The notes beneath the pieces are model-generated. The model had not been told where the DNA came from, did no database searches, and saw nothing but the letters and a program-made list of their open reading frames with translations. A stretch of 64,000 nucleotides of DNA from Psychrobacter immobilis (GTDB lineage Bacteria > Pseudomonadota > Gammaproteobacteria > Pseudomonadales > Moraxellaceae), in contig NZ_CAJGZJ010000003.1 in NCBI RefSeq assembly GCF_904846225.1, positions 186,001-250,000 of the forward strand. The letters are read 5' to 3'. Of the stretch, positions 1 to 9,800 are shown one piece after another. Both the position numbers and the translations under genes were made by a program. Numbering within the stretch: the first letter of the stretch is position 1; every line of letters begins with the position of its first letter.

Positions 1-212
1 TTGCTTCAAGCTCACTTGTTACTGAGTGGCTAAAAGGCAAAAGCTTGGATCAAGCTGGTGAAATTAAGAATAGTCACATTGCTGAAGAATTGGCACTGCC
101 ACCAGTAAAAGTGCATTGCTCTGTTCTTGCAGAAGATGCCATCAAAGCTGCTATTAGCGATTATAAAGGCAAGCACAGCGCCGCCGCAGTAACAGAAGAA
201 GCCGTCAGCTAA
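1..212 (+). CDS. iscU: Iron-sulfur cluster scaffold IscU, C-terminal part (5' end outside window)
   Basis: The reading frame is open from the window edge and ends at TAA 210-212. It gives about 69 residues containing the IscU C-terminal signature LPPVKVHCSVLAEDA. That stretch holds the LPPVK motif recognised by the chaperone HscA and the last cluster-ligand Cys of the scaffold. IscU receives sulfur from IscS and assembles a [2Fe-2S] cluster, which HscA/HscB then release. The tail after the conserved helix is short and Ala/Glu-rich. The downstream genes iscA, hscB, hscA and fdx confirm the context. Only the start is missing; nothing suggests a broken gene. Confidence 0.95.
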   Translation, partial: ASSSLVTEWLKGKSLDQAGEIKNSHIAEELALPPVKVHCSVLAEDAIKAAISDYKGKHSAAAVTEEAVS

Positions 213-289
213 AGCTAGTAGCGTCTGCGCTATTATTTTATTAGCAATGCTTTGGTAGCCGTACGTTTAGCCGCTACTAACGCTAAAGA

Positions 290-328
290 GGTGACAATGA
301 CGCTTATGTAATTGTCACCTTTTATTTT
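290..328 (+). terminator. Intrinsic terminator or attenuator between iscU and iscA
   Basis: Perfect 9-bp arms GGTGACAAT (290-298) and ATTGTCACC (311-319) enclose a 12-nt loop and are followed at once by TTTTATTTT. This is a textbook rho-independent terminator placed inside the isc operon. It probably makes distal isc transcription sub-stoichiometric, or marks the start of a separate unit. Confidence 0.75.
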
Positions 329-436
329 CTAGACATTATTAGCATAATGTTTTGGCAAGCTCATCATTTTGGTTGCCAATATATAAAGTTTTAACGTTTT
401 ATTGATATGTATTATTGATAGTCAATGGGAGTTGGC

Positions 437-757
437 ATGATTGAAATGACAGAACGCGCCGCTCAGCATGTTCGAGATTTTTTGGACAATCGCGGTAAAG
501 GTGAAGGCATTCGAGTTGGTATCCGTACAGCGGGTTGCTCGGGTTTGGCTTACGTTTTAGAGTTTGTTGATACGCCTGACGAGAATGACACACGCTATGA
601 AAGCCGTGATGTCAGCATCTTTATTGATCCTAAAAGCTTGGTCTATTTGGATGGCTTGTTGATGGATTACGAAAAAGAAGGGTTAAACGAAGGTTTCAAA
701 TTCAGTAACCCCAATCAAAAAGGTGAATGTGGCTGCGGCGAATCCTTTACCGTTTAA
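437..757 (+). CDS. iscA: A-type iron-sulfur carrier IscA
   Basis: The product has 106 residues, the family's usual size. The three cluster-ligand cysteines are present at C34 (in TAGCSG) and C98/C100 (in ECGCGESF near the C-terminus). A-type carriers receive clusters from the scaffold and pass them to apo-proteins in the cytoplasm. I chose ATG 437 rather than the upstream in-frame ATG 425. GGGAG at 427-431 is then a Shine-Dalgarno with 5-nt spacing, and the protein begins MIEMTERA as family members do. The gene lies between iscU and hscB. The intergenic terminator upstream suggests its level is partly uncoupled from iscU. Confidence 0.95.
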   Translation: MIEMTERAAQHVRDFLDNRGKGEGIRVGIRTAGCSGLAYVLEFVDTPDENDTRYESRDVSIFIDPKSLVYLDGLLMDYEKEGLNEGFKFSNPNQKGECGCGESFTV

Positions 758-908
758 AGCTACCGAGTTTGAGGCTACTAGGTTTAAGTCTCTTAAATTG
801 GTTTAATGCAGTGATAAGATATTATCGTTGTCATTATAGTCAGTATGGTAAAGCCGTTCTCAGCTAAAGAGAAAACTTAAAAATAAATAAAAAAGTAAGG
901 CGTATGAT

Positions 909-1490
909 ATGACAGACATTACTTCAGAAGCACAGTTTGATAACTTCTTTGCCCTATTTGAGCAACCTGTACAATTTGAAGTCAATCAAGACAGTCTCGA
1001 TCAACGTTTACGCCTGCTTCAAAAGCGTTATCACCCTGATAATGTTGCCAAAGATCTGACAGATACTGCCCAAGCTCAACATCATTCTGATCAAGCTTCA
1101 GCCCTAATAAACCAAGCCTATCAAGCATTAAGCGCGCCTGACAGTCGCGCCAGCTATTTGCTCGATATGGCAGATCAAGCACAGAATGTAGAGCATTCAA
1201 TCGCAGACTTAGATTTCTTAGAAGACGCTATGCAGATGCGCATGGACTTGGATGATGCTATTCAAGATAAAGATCGTCAGACATTACAACAGTTACATCC
1301 GCAGATTACAGAACGCTTAGCAAAACAGTCTGAGCGCTTTAGTAACGCTTACCAAAATAAAGAGTGGCAAACGGCAATTGACGCCACGCAAAAATTAAAA
1401 TTCTTAGTAAAATTAAATGCGGACGTTACTACTGGTCTTGATCAAGTAGTGACTTCTGAACATTTAGATGATGACGATCTATACGTCTAG
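909..1490 (+). CDS. hscB: J-domain co-chaperone HscB
   Basis: The product has 193 residues. The N-terminal J-domain carries the HPD motif at H42-P43-D44 (context KRYHPDN), which stimulates the HscA ATPase. The C-terminal three-helix domain (about residues 95-175) is the part that binds IscU in this family. AAGG lies 8 nt before ATG 909. The Asp-rich C-terminal tail (HLDDDDLYV) extends a little beyond the E. coli protein of about 171 residues. Its place between iscA and hscA is standard. Confidence 0.95.
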   Translation: MTDITSEAQFDNFFALFEQPVQFEVNQDSLDQRLRLLQKRYHPDNVAKDLTDTAQAQHHSDQASALINQAYQALSAPDSRASYLLDMADQAQNVEHSIADLDFLEDAMQMRMDLDDAIQDKDRQTLQQLHPQITERLAKQSERFSNAYQNKEWQTAIDATQKLKFLVKLNADVTTGLDQVVTSEHLDDDDLYV

Positions 1491-1742
1491 ATCTCTGTCA
1501 GGTAAGTTTGCATCACTTTTTTTATATGCAAGTATCTATATATGATACGCCTTTACCTTATGACGCTTATTTCAGCATCAAGGTTAAAATAGTACCAACT
1601 ATACCGTATAATCACTTATTTTAAGCACTCTTAACCGCTATGCTTCTCTGTTTTTAGAGTGGTCTTACCGCCATTAAATGGTCATAGTGCTTATATTGTA
1701 TTGGCTTTATTTCACTTATTCATTTTATCTCTGAGTTATCTT

Positions 1743-3623
1743 ATGTCTTTATTGCAAATTGCCGAACCCAATCAAAGTGCCCAACCTCATCAGCATCGTT
1801 TTGGCCTAGGAATTGATCTTGGTACCACACGCTCATTGGTCGCGGTGGTAAGGTCAGGCAAGGCGCAAGTCTTAGAAGCAAATTCGAGTGCCGATACCCT
1901 ACTTCCTTCTGTTGTATATTATCCAAGCACAGGCAACCCAGTTGTCGGTTATGATGCCCTAGCTAACTTGGCAAATGATCCAAAAAATACGATTGTTTCG
2001 GCTAAGCGTTTTATGGGACGTAGCCAAGCGGATATCAAATTCTCTCATCCTTATGAGTTAAGTGGTGAAAAGGATGATATGCCGACGTTTGTGACGGCCC
2101 AAGGCGAAGTCTCTCCTGTTGAGGTTTCAGCACGTATTTTAGCAGCACTTGAGCAACGAGCAGCGAGCGCGTTACCTAATGATAGTATCGAGGGCGCAGT
2201 GATTACTGTTCCAGCCTACTTTGATGAAGCTCAGCGTCAAGCAACCAAAGATGCCGCACAAGCCGCCGGTATCAATGTATTACGTCTACTAAATGAGCCT
2301 ACCGCCGCCGCAGTCGCCTATGGTCTTGATCGTGCCACTCAAGATGATGACAAAGAAAGTTATTACCTTATTTATGATCTAGGTGGCGGCACCTTTGATG
2401 TCTCTATTTTAAAATTGACTGATGGTGTGTTTGAAGTATTGGCCACTGGTGGTAACAGCGCGCTAGGTGGCGATGATATTGACCGTTTAATCACCAACTG
2501 GCTTATCAAACAATTAGGTATCGATCCTAAAGACGTGAGTCGTCATGATAAATCGATACTTGCGCAACAAGCCAAAACTTATAAGCAAGCACTGACTGAC
2601 GCTGAGCACATCGATATCGATATCACTGTTAATCAGCAGTCTTATCAAGGTGTATTACGCCGTGAAGACATGCTCGTTATTGCAGAACCTGTCAGCCGCC
2701 GTACCTTAAATGTATGCGAGCAAGTGATGCGTGATGCTAAGTTATCGAGTGCTGATTTGGACGAAGTTATCTTGGTCGGTGGCTCTACACGTATGCCTGC
2801 TGTGCAGCAAGTCGTGACTGAGTTCTTTGCCAAGCAGCCGCTGTGCCGTTTAAATCCAGATGAAGTCGTGGCTTTAGGCGCGGCACAAACAGCGCATCAA
2901 TTGGTCAACGGTGATAGTGACAACAATCTATTACTATTGGATGTGACACCTTTATCACTTGGCCTTGAGACCATGGGTGGTCTGGTTGAAGTGCTTATTC
3001 CGCGTAATACGCCTATTCCTGTCAAAAAACGCCAAGTATTTACCACTTATCAAGACGGTCAAACCGGCATGGTTATTCATGTGGTCCAAGGTGAGCGCGA
3101 AACAGTAGAAAACTGCCGCTCACTTGGTCGCTTTGAATTATATGGTATTCCTTCGATGAAAGCTGGGTTTGGGCGTATCGAAGTCACCTTTAGTATTGAT
3201 GCCAATGGACAGCTGACCGTCAGTGCCCAAGAAACCACAACCAAGACAGAAAGTAAGATTGAGATTGTGCCTTCTTATGGGCTATCAGATGAACAAAAAG
3301 AGCAATTGCTGGTTGCTGGATTCAAGCACGCAGAAGAAGATAAAAACGCGCGCTCTTTAATTGAAACTAAAGTGGAAGCTGAGCGTGAAGTGCTCGCTTT
3401 GCAATCTGCGCTTAACGAGTTTGCGAGCTTATTGTCTTCTGATGAGCAACAGTCATTGGCTGAGCACATCCAAAAATTACAAACCGTACTTGGCACTGAT
3501 GACTTAGCACTTATCGAAACACAGCAAGCCAAGCTCAAGCCGCATAGTGACGCTTTTGCGGCTCGCATTATGAATCAGAGTGTTAAAGCCAGCATGGCAG
3601 GCACTAGTGCCCAAGATTGGTAG
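1743..3623 (+). CDS. hscA: Hsp70-family Fe-S chaperone HscA
   Basis: The product has 626 residues (E. coli HscA is 616). The nucleotide-binding domain shows GIDLGTTRSLVAV near the start, DLGGGTFDVSIL and LVGGSTRMP. The substrate-binding domain starts near residue 390 with LLLLDVTPLSLGLETMGG. HscA binds the LPPVK motif of IscU and, with HscB, drives cluster transfer. The frame is open 84 nt further upstream, but ATG 1743 is chosen because it yields MSLLQIAEP, matching the family N-terminus. About 250 nt separate it from hscB, more than in most isc operons. Confidence 0.96.
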   Translation: MSLLQIAEPNQSAQPHQHRFGLGIDLGTTRSLVAVVRSGKAQVLEANSSADTLLPSVVYYPSTGNPVVGYDALANLANDPKNTIVSAKRFMGRSQADIKFSHPYELSGEKDDMPTFVTAQGEVSPVEVSARILAALEQRAASALPNDSIEGAVITVPAYFDEAQRQATKDAAQAAGINVLRLLNEPTAAAVAYGLDRATQDDDKESYYLIYDLGGGTFDVSILKLTDGVFEVLATGGNSALGGDDIDRLITNWLIKQLGIDPKDVSRHDKSILAQQAKTYKQALTDAEHIDIDITVNQQSYQGVLRREDMLVIAEPVSRRTLNVCEQVMRDAKLSSADLDEVILVGGSTRMPAVQQVVTEFFAKQPLCRLNPDEVVALGAAQTAHQLVNGDSDNNLLLLDVTPLSLGLETMGGLVEVLIPRNTPIPVKKRQVFTTYQDGQTGMVIHVVQGERETVENCRSLGRFELYGIPSMKAGFGRIEVTFSIDANGQLTVSAQETTTKTESKIEIVPSYGLSDEQKEQLLVAGFKHAEEDKNARSLIETKVEAEREVLALQSALNEFASLLSSDEQQSLAEHIQKLQTVLGTDDLALIETQQAKLKPHSDAFAARIMNQSVKASMAGTSAQDW

Positions 3624-3717
3624 CAAATATCTTTAGTATTACCGCTTAAAAATTATATCAAGTAGATCTCTTATATTTTTTATTTCTTTAAATTGATTAG
3701 CATCGGACAAACGATTT

Positions 3718-4056
3718 ATGCCAAAAATTACCCTATTACCCCATCACGATATTTGCCCTGAAGGCGCTGAAGTCGAACTAGAAGCTGGCAAAAACTTATG
3801 TAAAGCTCTTTTAGAAAAAGGTATCAATATTGAGCATGCGTGCGAGATGTCAAAAGCATGTACCACTTGTCATGTGGTCGTGCGTAAAGGCTTTGATAGT
3901 TTAGAAGAGATGGATGATATCGAAGCTGACTTATTGGATCGTGCTTGGGGACTAGAGCCTGACTCACGCCTATCATGTCAGGTCATGCTTGATGACGAAG
4001 ATTTAATCATCGAGGTTCCTAAATATACCCTTAATCATGCAAAAGAAAACCATTAG
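3718..4056 (+). CDS. fdx: Isc-type [2Fe-2S] ferredoxin
   Basis: The product has 112 residues, typical for Fdx/IscFdx. Four cluster ligands are visible: C42, C48 and C51 (C-x5-C-x2-C in ACEMSKACTTC) and C87. This is the adrenodoxin-like pattern rather than the plant type. It supplies electrons for cluster assembly on IscU. It is the last isc gene here, and no iscX-like frame follows. A MITE-like element begins 5 bp after the stop codon and a strong terminator comes about 200 bp later. Confidence 0.95.
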   Translation: MPKITLLPHHDICPEGAEVELEAGKNLCKALLEKGINIEHACEMSKACTTCHVVVRKGFDSLEEMDDIEADLLDRAWGLEPDSRLSCQVMLDDEDLIIEVPKYTLNHAKENH

Positions 4057-4060
4057 ATAT

Positions 4061-4233
4061 TAGGGCATGTCCTCAATTCAAACGATACTATCTAAATGAG
4101 CTAAAAGTGGCTAAATTTTGCCAAACATCGTTAAACAGCTCATTAATATCCCGATATTATTTGCGCTATTTTCCTCGTTTGACGGCAATTTATCTCATTT
4201 TTATGACCATTTTTGAAATGAAGACACGCCCTA
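4061..4233. mobile_element. 173-bp MITE-like element with 21-bp imperfect terminal inverted repeats and flanking TA
   Basis: The left end at 4062-4082 (AGGGCATGTCCTCAATTCAAA is 21 bp; key residues AGGGCnTGTCnTCAnTTCAAA) matches the reverse complement of the right end 4212-4232 at 18 of 21 positions. Both ends abut TA (4061-4062 and 4232-4233), as expected of a TA-targeting transposase. It is A+T-rich with no open frame, so non-autonomous. The right-end sequence (TAGGGCGTGTC, then TCATTT and AAAATGAGATAA) recurs at 28619-28664, with shorter traces at 12970 and 36602. The host transposon family is not identified. Confidence 0.65.
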
Positions 4234-4262
4234 GTGGCAGGCTCTGATTTATTGTGGTGTTA

Positions 4263-4297
4263 AAAAAGCCAGCTATTACAATAATAGCTGGCTTTTT
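4263..4297. terminator. Bidirectional terminator between fdx and the cyclase gene
   Basis: Perfect 16-bp arms, AAAAAGCCAGCTATTA (4263-4278) and its complement (4282-4297), have a 3-nt loop and A/T runs on both sides. It can end both the plus-strand isc operon and the minus-strand cyclase gene. Confidence 0.9.
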
Positions 4298-4333
4298 CGT
4301 ATCTGAGCTTAGAGGAAGTCATCTTTTAAACGT

Positions 4334-5755
4334 CTACTTGTAGTTATTATCATTACGTTTACTTTCTGCTGCTATGCTTATTGCCACTTTTTCTTGCTCT
4401 TGCTCAATGCGTTCAAGCGCAAAATTTAAGCGTGCCATAATGTCTTGATAATCATGGTCTTTCATATCTTTAAAATTGAGATGTAAGTTAAAACCCGGTA
4501 AGGTGTGATCAACCCATTTAGATTGATGGCCTTTATTTGCATCCGGATCCAATACTTGCCACGCATCCACTTTCTCATCAAAGCCTTTTAGCTGAAACGC
4601 GCCAGCATGATGACACTCATAATTATGACAGATATAATCGTAGGTACTCTCGCTGACCAATATCTCACTTTTACCAGCGCTCGACTCAAGTCTTGCTGCG
4701 AGATTTGCCTCTTTACCAATCAAGGTATAACTGAGACGGTTGTTACTACCAAAATTACCAACATGGCAATAACCTGTCGTAATACCCATGCGTATGTATA
4801 ATCCCTCAAAGCCCATTAGCCGCCATTTTTGTCTTAGAATACGCATTTCACGGCGCATATCTATTGCCATCGCCACACAGTCTAGAGCGTCTTGGCGCGG
4901 ACCACGACTATTAGGCTCACCAAAAAAACATACCATGCCATCGCCAATGAACTTATCAAGCACCGCGCCATGTTTATTGGCAATTAAGGTCATATAGTGC
5001 ATATAGGTATTTAAAATATCGGCCAAATTATCAGCACTTAAACTATCAGATAGCTCGGTAAAACCTACAATGTCTGAAAACATAATTGTCAGCTTTGCGC
5101 GCTTATTGGATACACTAACCGGACTGTTGGTTCTTACAATCGGCTCCCAAATTTGTGGTGGTACAAAGCGAGTCAACTTATTAATGACCGAAACCATGGT
5201 GCTTAAACGTTCTGTTGCCTGCTGAGCACGTGTGTTATAACTGACATATTCTTGGTAAATACGCCTAAACCGATATAAGATAACGACTATGCTTGCTAAT
5301 AATACTGTATTTGGTAGCCAACCATCACCGCAGTTCATATCAGCGTCTTCTAAAATGGTACTCACATAAAAAAAGATAACGGCCGTTACCAATGCTACCG
5401 TAATCAGTTTTAGGTAATTATCAGGTCCACTTACGATGATACGTATGCCAATTAGAAATGCCAAACTAAGGGAAATTACTGTGCAAAACTGTAATGATCC
5501 AATGACTACGGACAATAAAATAATGACAATATTAGACGTCCAAAAGCTCATGTTATGTCGACAGTTATAAATAAAGATCATGATACTTGGTATCGTAATC
5601 ACAACCAGTAATGCCATTGAGGTAGGACGAAAATCAAAATGCACCGCAAGCAATATCACAGTAAGAATTAAAACAAGAACTTCTGGGTAATCAAATCGAC
5701 ATAACCCTTCTTTTTTTGATGGAACCGGCGGTTTCAGCTTGTCTAAAAAAGGCAT
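4334..5755 (-). CDS. Membrane-anchored class III adenylate/guanylate cyclase
   Basis: The product has 473 residues. The N-terminal third holds five to six hydrophobic segments (about residues 24-165). A short linker follows, then a class III cyclase homology domain (about 220-390). The metal-binding aspartates are D228 (FSDIVGF) and D272 (FIGDGMV), 44 residues apart as in other class III cyclases. A glycine-rich segment near MGITTGYCHVGNFGS and the TLIGKEANLAARLE motif complete the fold. It should make a cyclic nucleotide from ATP, or less likely GTP, on the cytoplasmic side. The C-terminal 80 residues are an uncharacterised helical tail. It is a single gene convergent with the isc operon. 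Confidence 0.85.
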   Translation of the reverse strand: MPFLDKLKPPVPSKKEGLCRFDYPEVLVLILTVILLAVHFDFRPTSMALLVVITIPSIMIFIYNCRHNMSFWTSNIVIILLSVVIGSLQFCTVISLSLAFLIGIRIIVSGPDNYLKLITVALVTAVIFFYVSTILEDADMNCGDGWLPNTVLLASIVVILYRFRRIYQEYVSYNTRAQQATERLSTMVSVINKLTRFVPPQIWEPIVRTNSPVSVSNKRAKLTIMFSDIVGFTELSDSLSADNLADILNTYMHYMTLIANKHGAVLDKFIGDGMVCFFGEPNSRGPRQDALDCVAMAIDMRREMRILRQKWRLMGFEGLYIRMGITTGYCHVGNFGSNNRLSYTLIGKEANLAARLESSAGKSEILVSESTYDYICHNYECHHAGAFQLKGFDEKVDAWQVLDPDANKGHQSKWVDHTLPGFNLHLNFKDMKDHDYQDIMARLNFALERIEQEQEKVAISIAAESKRNDNNYK

Positions 5756-5829
5756 ATGAAGTATTCACTTAATCAAAAAGGTTAAGACGCCCAAAAATAG
5801 TTTAAATCGATCGTTTGTCATCACAATAA

Positions 5830-5841
5830 GTTGTATACAAC
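5830..5841. promoter_or_regulatory. 12-bp perfect palindrome in the cyclase upstream region
   Basis: GTTGTATACAAC is perfectly palindromic and sits 75 bp before the cyclase start codon. TTGTATACAA is the type of half-site pair used by GntR/FCD regulators, so an operator is plausible but unproven. The rest of the 5756-6151 gap holds the HIT-gene terminator and nothing else I can name. Confidence 0.3.
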
Positions 5842-5985
5842 ATTACCTAACAATATATTATATCTCTTAAATAAAACAAACCCTAGGGTATTTAAAACCA
5901 AAATAGCACCTTCTATCTATCGTTTGAATAAACCACGGTTTGATCAAGCACCTATTTCAATTTATGCAAACGCAATAATAAAAAA

Positions 5986-6010
5986 AGCCAGATACTGGTA
6001 GTATCTGGCT
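5986..6010 (-). terminator. Intrinsic terminator downstream of the HIT gene
   Basis: The arms AGCCAGATAC (5986-5995) and GTATCTGGCT (6001-6010) have a 5-nt loop. Read on the minus strand the stem is followed by a T run (A run 5980-5985 on plus). It lies 140 bp after the HIT gene stop. Confidence 0.75.
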
Positions 6011-6151
6011 GCTCATAAAAACTCAATCTATTTTCGGAAAAAACATCCAAATATAGTCAGCATCGAGATTGATGTAGCGTCAATAGCTCCTACGCTTTCT
6101 ATTATTCCAGTGCTTGCCCTTAAAATATTGCTTTTTTGCTTAATGGCTTTA

Positions 6152-6583
6152 CTACATTTGCCAATCGAACGGCATTTGATGATGACCACGTAGCGCCATC
6201 ATCAAAGTCTGCTGCATCTGCGCCAACACTTCTTTGGTATAAGGAATGGCTGGCACGCCCCATACTGGATTTGGCCATTGCATATCGTTCTGATAACGGA
6301 CAATATGATGAAAATGTAGCTGCGACACTTGATTACCAAGTGCTGCTACATTCATTTTGTCCGCTTGAAAGGTCTTGGCAAGTTGGCTTGATAACCAGCT
6401 CGACTCGCGCAAAAACTGTGCTTGGTCTGCCTCAGACAACTCATACAACTCTTTGATACCAGATACACGCGGCACTAATATCAACCACGGAAACTGGCAA
6501 TCATTGATTAAACGACAAGTAGATAATGGAAAATCACCCACTAAAAAACTATCAGCAGCAAGTTTATGATGAAGTTGGAACAT
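6152..6583 (-). CDS. HIT-domain nucleotide hydrolase/transferase
   Basis: The product is 143 residues from the ATG at 6583, the usual length. The in-frame extension upstream (to 6640) is hydrophobic and unlike the family. The HIT triad region is QLHFHHIVRYQND (about residues 88-100). The first His of the canonical H-x-H-x-H is Gln, as in a common proteobacterial subgroup followed by WPNPVWG, which is also present here. Relatives bind nucleoside phosphates such as diadenosine polyphosphates; the substrate cannot be told from sequence. It is transcribed alone with its own terminator. Confidence 0.85.
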   Translation of the reverse strand: MFQLHHKLAADSFLVGDFPLSTCRLINDCQFPWLILVPRVSGIKELYELSEADQAQFLRESSWLSSQLAKTFQADKMNVAALGNQVSQLHFHHIVRYQNDMQWPNPVWGVPAIPYTKEVLAQMQQTLMMALRGHHQMPFDWQM

Positions 6584-6832
6584 AATGACGGTTCTCTTGT
6601 TATGAAGCTTGAAGAAAAGAAAAATATAAAAAGGCAACATTCAATAAATTAACAATATGAGGAGTTAAAACCATAATAGGCTAAATATAGAGTTTGGCTA
6701 TTTTATCAGTTATCCATCCGATAAAATAGCACCATCACTTATCACCTTAATATTTTACCTTGGCGTTACTGCGCTACCTCATTTAGCCACTCTCACCAGC
6801 ATGTCGTTATCAAATGAAGCTATCGAATTAAA

Positions 6833-9800
6833 CTATGCCAACTCTTTTACCATATGCTCACTAAAATAGCGTAATAGCTCTTGAATCACACTAACGCGCT
6901 GTTGCGATGTGGCCAGTTTAGTAGCATCCTGATATCGAATGCCAGATGCCCCATTCATCCGATAGCGCTGACCATCCGTTTGAATCAATTTAATAATCGC
7001 CAACGCATCAACTGGTGTATCCGGAGCAAATTCAAGCGTCATACTACTGGTATTGGCATCAATTTTATTAATTTTCAGCGGTTCTGCTTGTAAGCGTATC
7101 CCATGAATGGCAAATAATTGCTTGGTTTGATCTGGCAGTGTCCCAAATCTATCAATCATCTCGGTACGAATGTCTGTCAGCGCTTCTTTATCATCGGCAT
7201 TACTAATGCGTTTATAAAACAACAAACGCTGATGTACGTCGTGCAAATACTCCTCTGGGATCAGCGCGGAGCTATGCAGATTAATCTCGCTAGTTAGTGA
7301 CAATGGCGTACTTAAATCAGGTTCTTTACCCGCTTTGATTGCTTTAGTCGCGCGCTCTAGCATATCCATATATAAGCTAAAACCAATGGCCTGCATATTA
7401 CCGCTTTGCTGTTTCCCTAATATCTCACCAGCACCGCGGATTTCTAAATCCTCACTCGCCAGCATAAAACCGGCACCCAGTGTATTGGCTCGCTCAATGG
7501 CATGCAATCGGCGCTTGGCATCTCCTTTGAGACCTTTAATAGACGGTACGAGTAAGTAACAATAAGCCTGATGATGGCTACGACCAACGCGACCACGCAG
7601 CTGATGTAATTGAGCCAGACCAAATTTATCAGCGCGCTCAATAATAATCGTATTGGCGTTAGGAACATCAATACCAGTTTCGATAATGGTCGAACAAATC
7701 AACACGTTGAATTTTTTATGATAAAACTGCTGCATCACCTGTTCAAGTTGGCGCTCATGCATTTGCCCATGAGCGACACCCACACGTGCCTCAGGAACCA
7801 GTTCACGAATGGTCTCTGCCATACGCTCAATGCTGGCCACATCATTATGCAATAGATAAACCTGCCCCCCACGCAGTAACTCGCGCAAGATAGCTTCTTT
7901 CATCAATGCTTCTGTTTTTTGCATCACAAAGGTTTTAATCGCCAAACGACGAGCAGGCGGCGTAGCAATAATAGACATATCACGCATCCCTGACAACGCC
8001 ATATTGAGCGTTCTAGGGATTGGCGTTGCTGTCATCGACATGCTATCCACATCGGTCTGAATGGCCTTGATACGCTCCTTATGGCGCACACCAAAGCGAT
8101 GCTCTTCATCGACAATCATTAAACCTAAGTTAGAAAATTTTACATCTGGTTGCAACAATTTATGAGTACCAATGACAATATCAACCTTACCAGCAGCCAA
8201 ATCAGCCAATACCGTATCTTGATGCTTTTTACCGCCGAATCGCGATAACGTCTCAACACGTACTGGCCAATCAGCAAAGCGATCACGGAAATTGTCTTCA
8301 TGCTGACCTGCCAGCAATGTCGTCGGTACCAGTACGGCAACTTGGTAGCCAGCACTAACGGCAATAAAAGCCGCTCGCATGGCAACTTCTGTTTTACCAA
8401 AACCTACGTCCCCACAAATGAGACGATCCATCGGCTGGTTCTGTCTCATATCCGCCATAACCGCATGGATAGCATTGGCTTGGTCGGGCGTTTCTTCAAA
8501 AGCAAATTGGCTAGAAAATAGCTCATATTGTGAGCTGTCTATTTTAAAGTGAATGCCAACCTTGGCTTCTCGCCGTGCCTGCATATTCAAAAGCTCAGCG
8601 GCAACATCGTGGATTTGCTCTAACGCTTTTTGCTTAGCCCTGTCCCACTTTCCACTACCAATCTTGTGCAATGGCGCAAGCGCTGGATCTCCGCCACTGT
8701 AACGATTAATCATTTGCAAGTTGGCTACCGGTACATAAATACTGGCATCATCCGCATATTTTAAGTGAATGAATTCTTGCTCGCCATCACCAACGTCCAA
8801 AGTAATTAGGCCATGATAGCGACCGATACCATGCTCAATATGGACAACTGGACTACCTTCCGTTATTTCAGTAACGCTCTTGACCAAGAACTCTTCTGAC
8901 ACACCACTTTGACGATGACGGCGCGTTTGTAGTACCTGCCTACCAAATAACTGCGTCTCACTAATCAGTACCAAACGTTCAGGTACATAAACGCCACGTT
9001 CGATAGGAGCAACTGTTAAACCGACTTGTGGTAAATTATTATCGTTAAAACCATATGTTTTATCTGCTGCTAAAAACTCTTCAAAGCTATCATAAGCTTT
9101 GACATCGATTTTACCTTTAAACAGCTCTATCAGAATCTCACGTCGACCCGCTGTTTCTGCCACCACCAATACGGGGGTCGCTGTTTGCGCTTGTATATTT
9201 AAAAAGTCCAGCAATTCGGTTAAAGGCTCAGATTTTTGATGGTTCACTGCCAGTTGCGGTGGTTCTTGAGCGCTTAAAGTGACTAGCCCTTGTTGTTTAT
9301 TGGGTGTCAGATGTGCTAATGAGGCATCTTCACTATCCATTGCTGCAACGTCATTCATGGTGCTCAATTCATTACGAGCACTTAGTATAATGCGTGGATA
9401 ATGGTTTAAATGCTCGTTAAGGATATTTGATAATAGATATAGCAGCTCGGGAGCGACGATAGGCTTATCAATATCGTGGCGGCGCTCTTCATAGCGGCGC
9501 TGGATTTGTGACCAATAATCGGCCTGCTTTTCATGAATCAATTCATCAGTAATGAATAATGCATCACTTGGTAAATAGGAAAATAGACTACTTTCAGTTT
9601 CCCAATCTTTTGAATCAAAAAACAGAGGCTGATAGTACTCAAGTCCACTGCTAGCAATACCTGCCATCACATCTTTGTGCAGCTCGAATTTACGACTACT
9701 GACATTAGGGAACATCGTTGCAAAATTGGTACGGAAAGTCTCACGGCCTTCATCAAGTGGAAACTCTTTTGCGGGTAGTATTTGAAACTGCTGAATTGGC

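Noticed and set aside
1659..1742. Upstream extension of hscA
   Set aside because: The sequence is hydrophobic and unlike HscA. ATG 1743 matches the family N-terminus.
4061..4233. Promoter or leader region for the cyclase
   Set aside because: It lies at the 3' end of that gene; the terminal inverted repeats and TA flanks fit a mobile element better.
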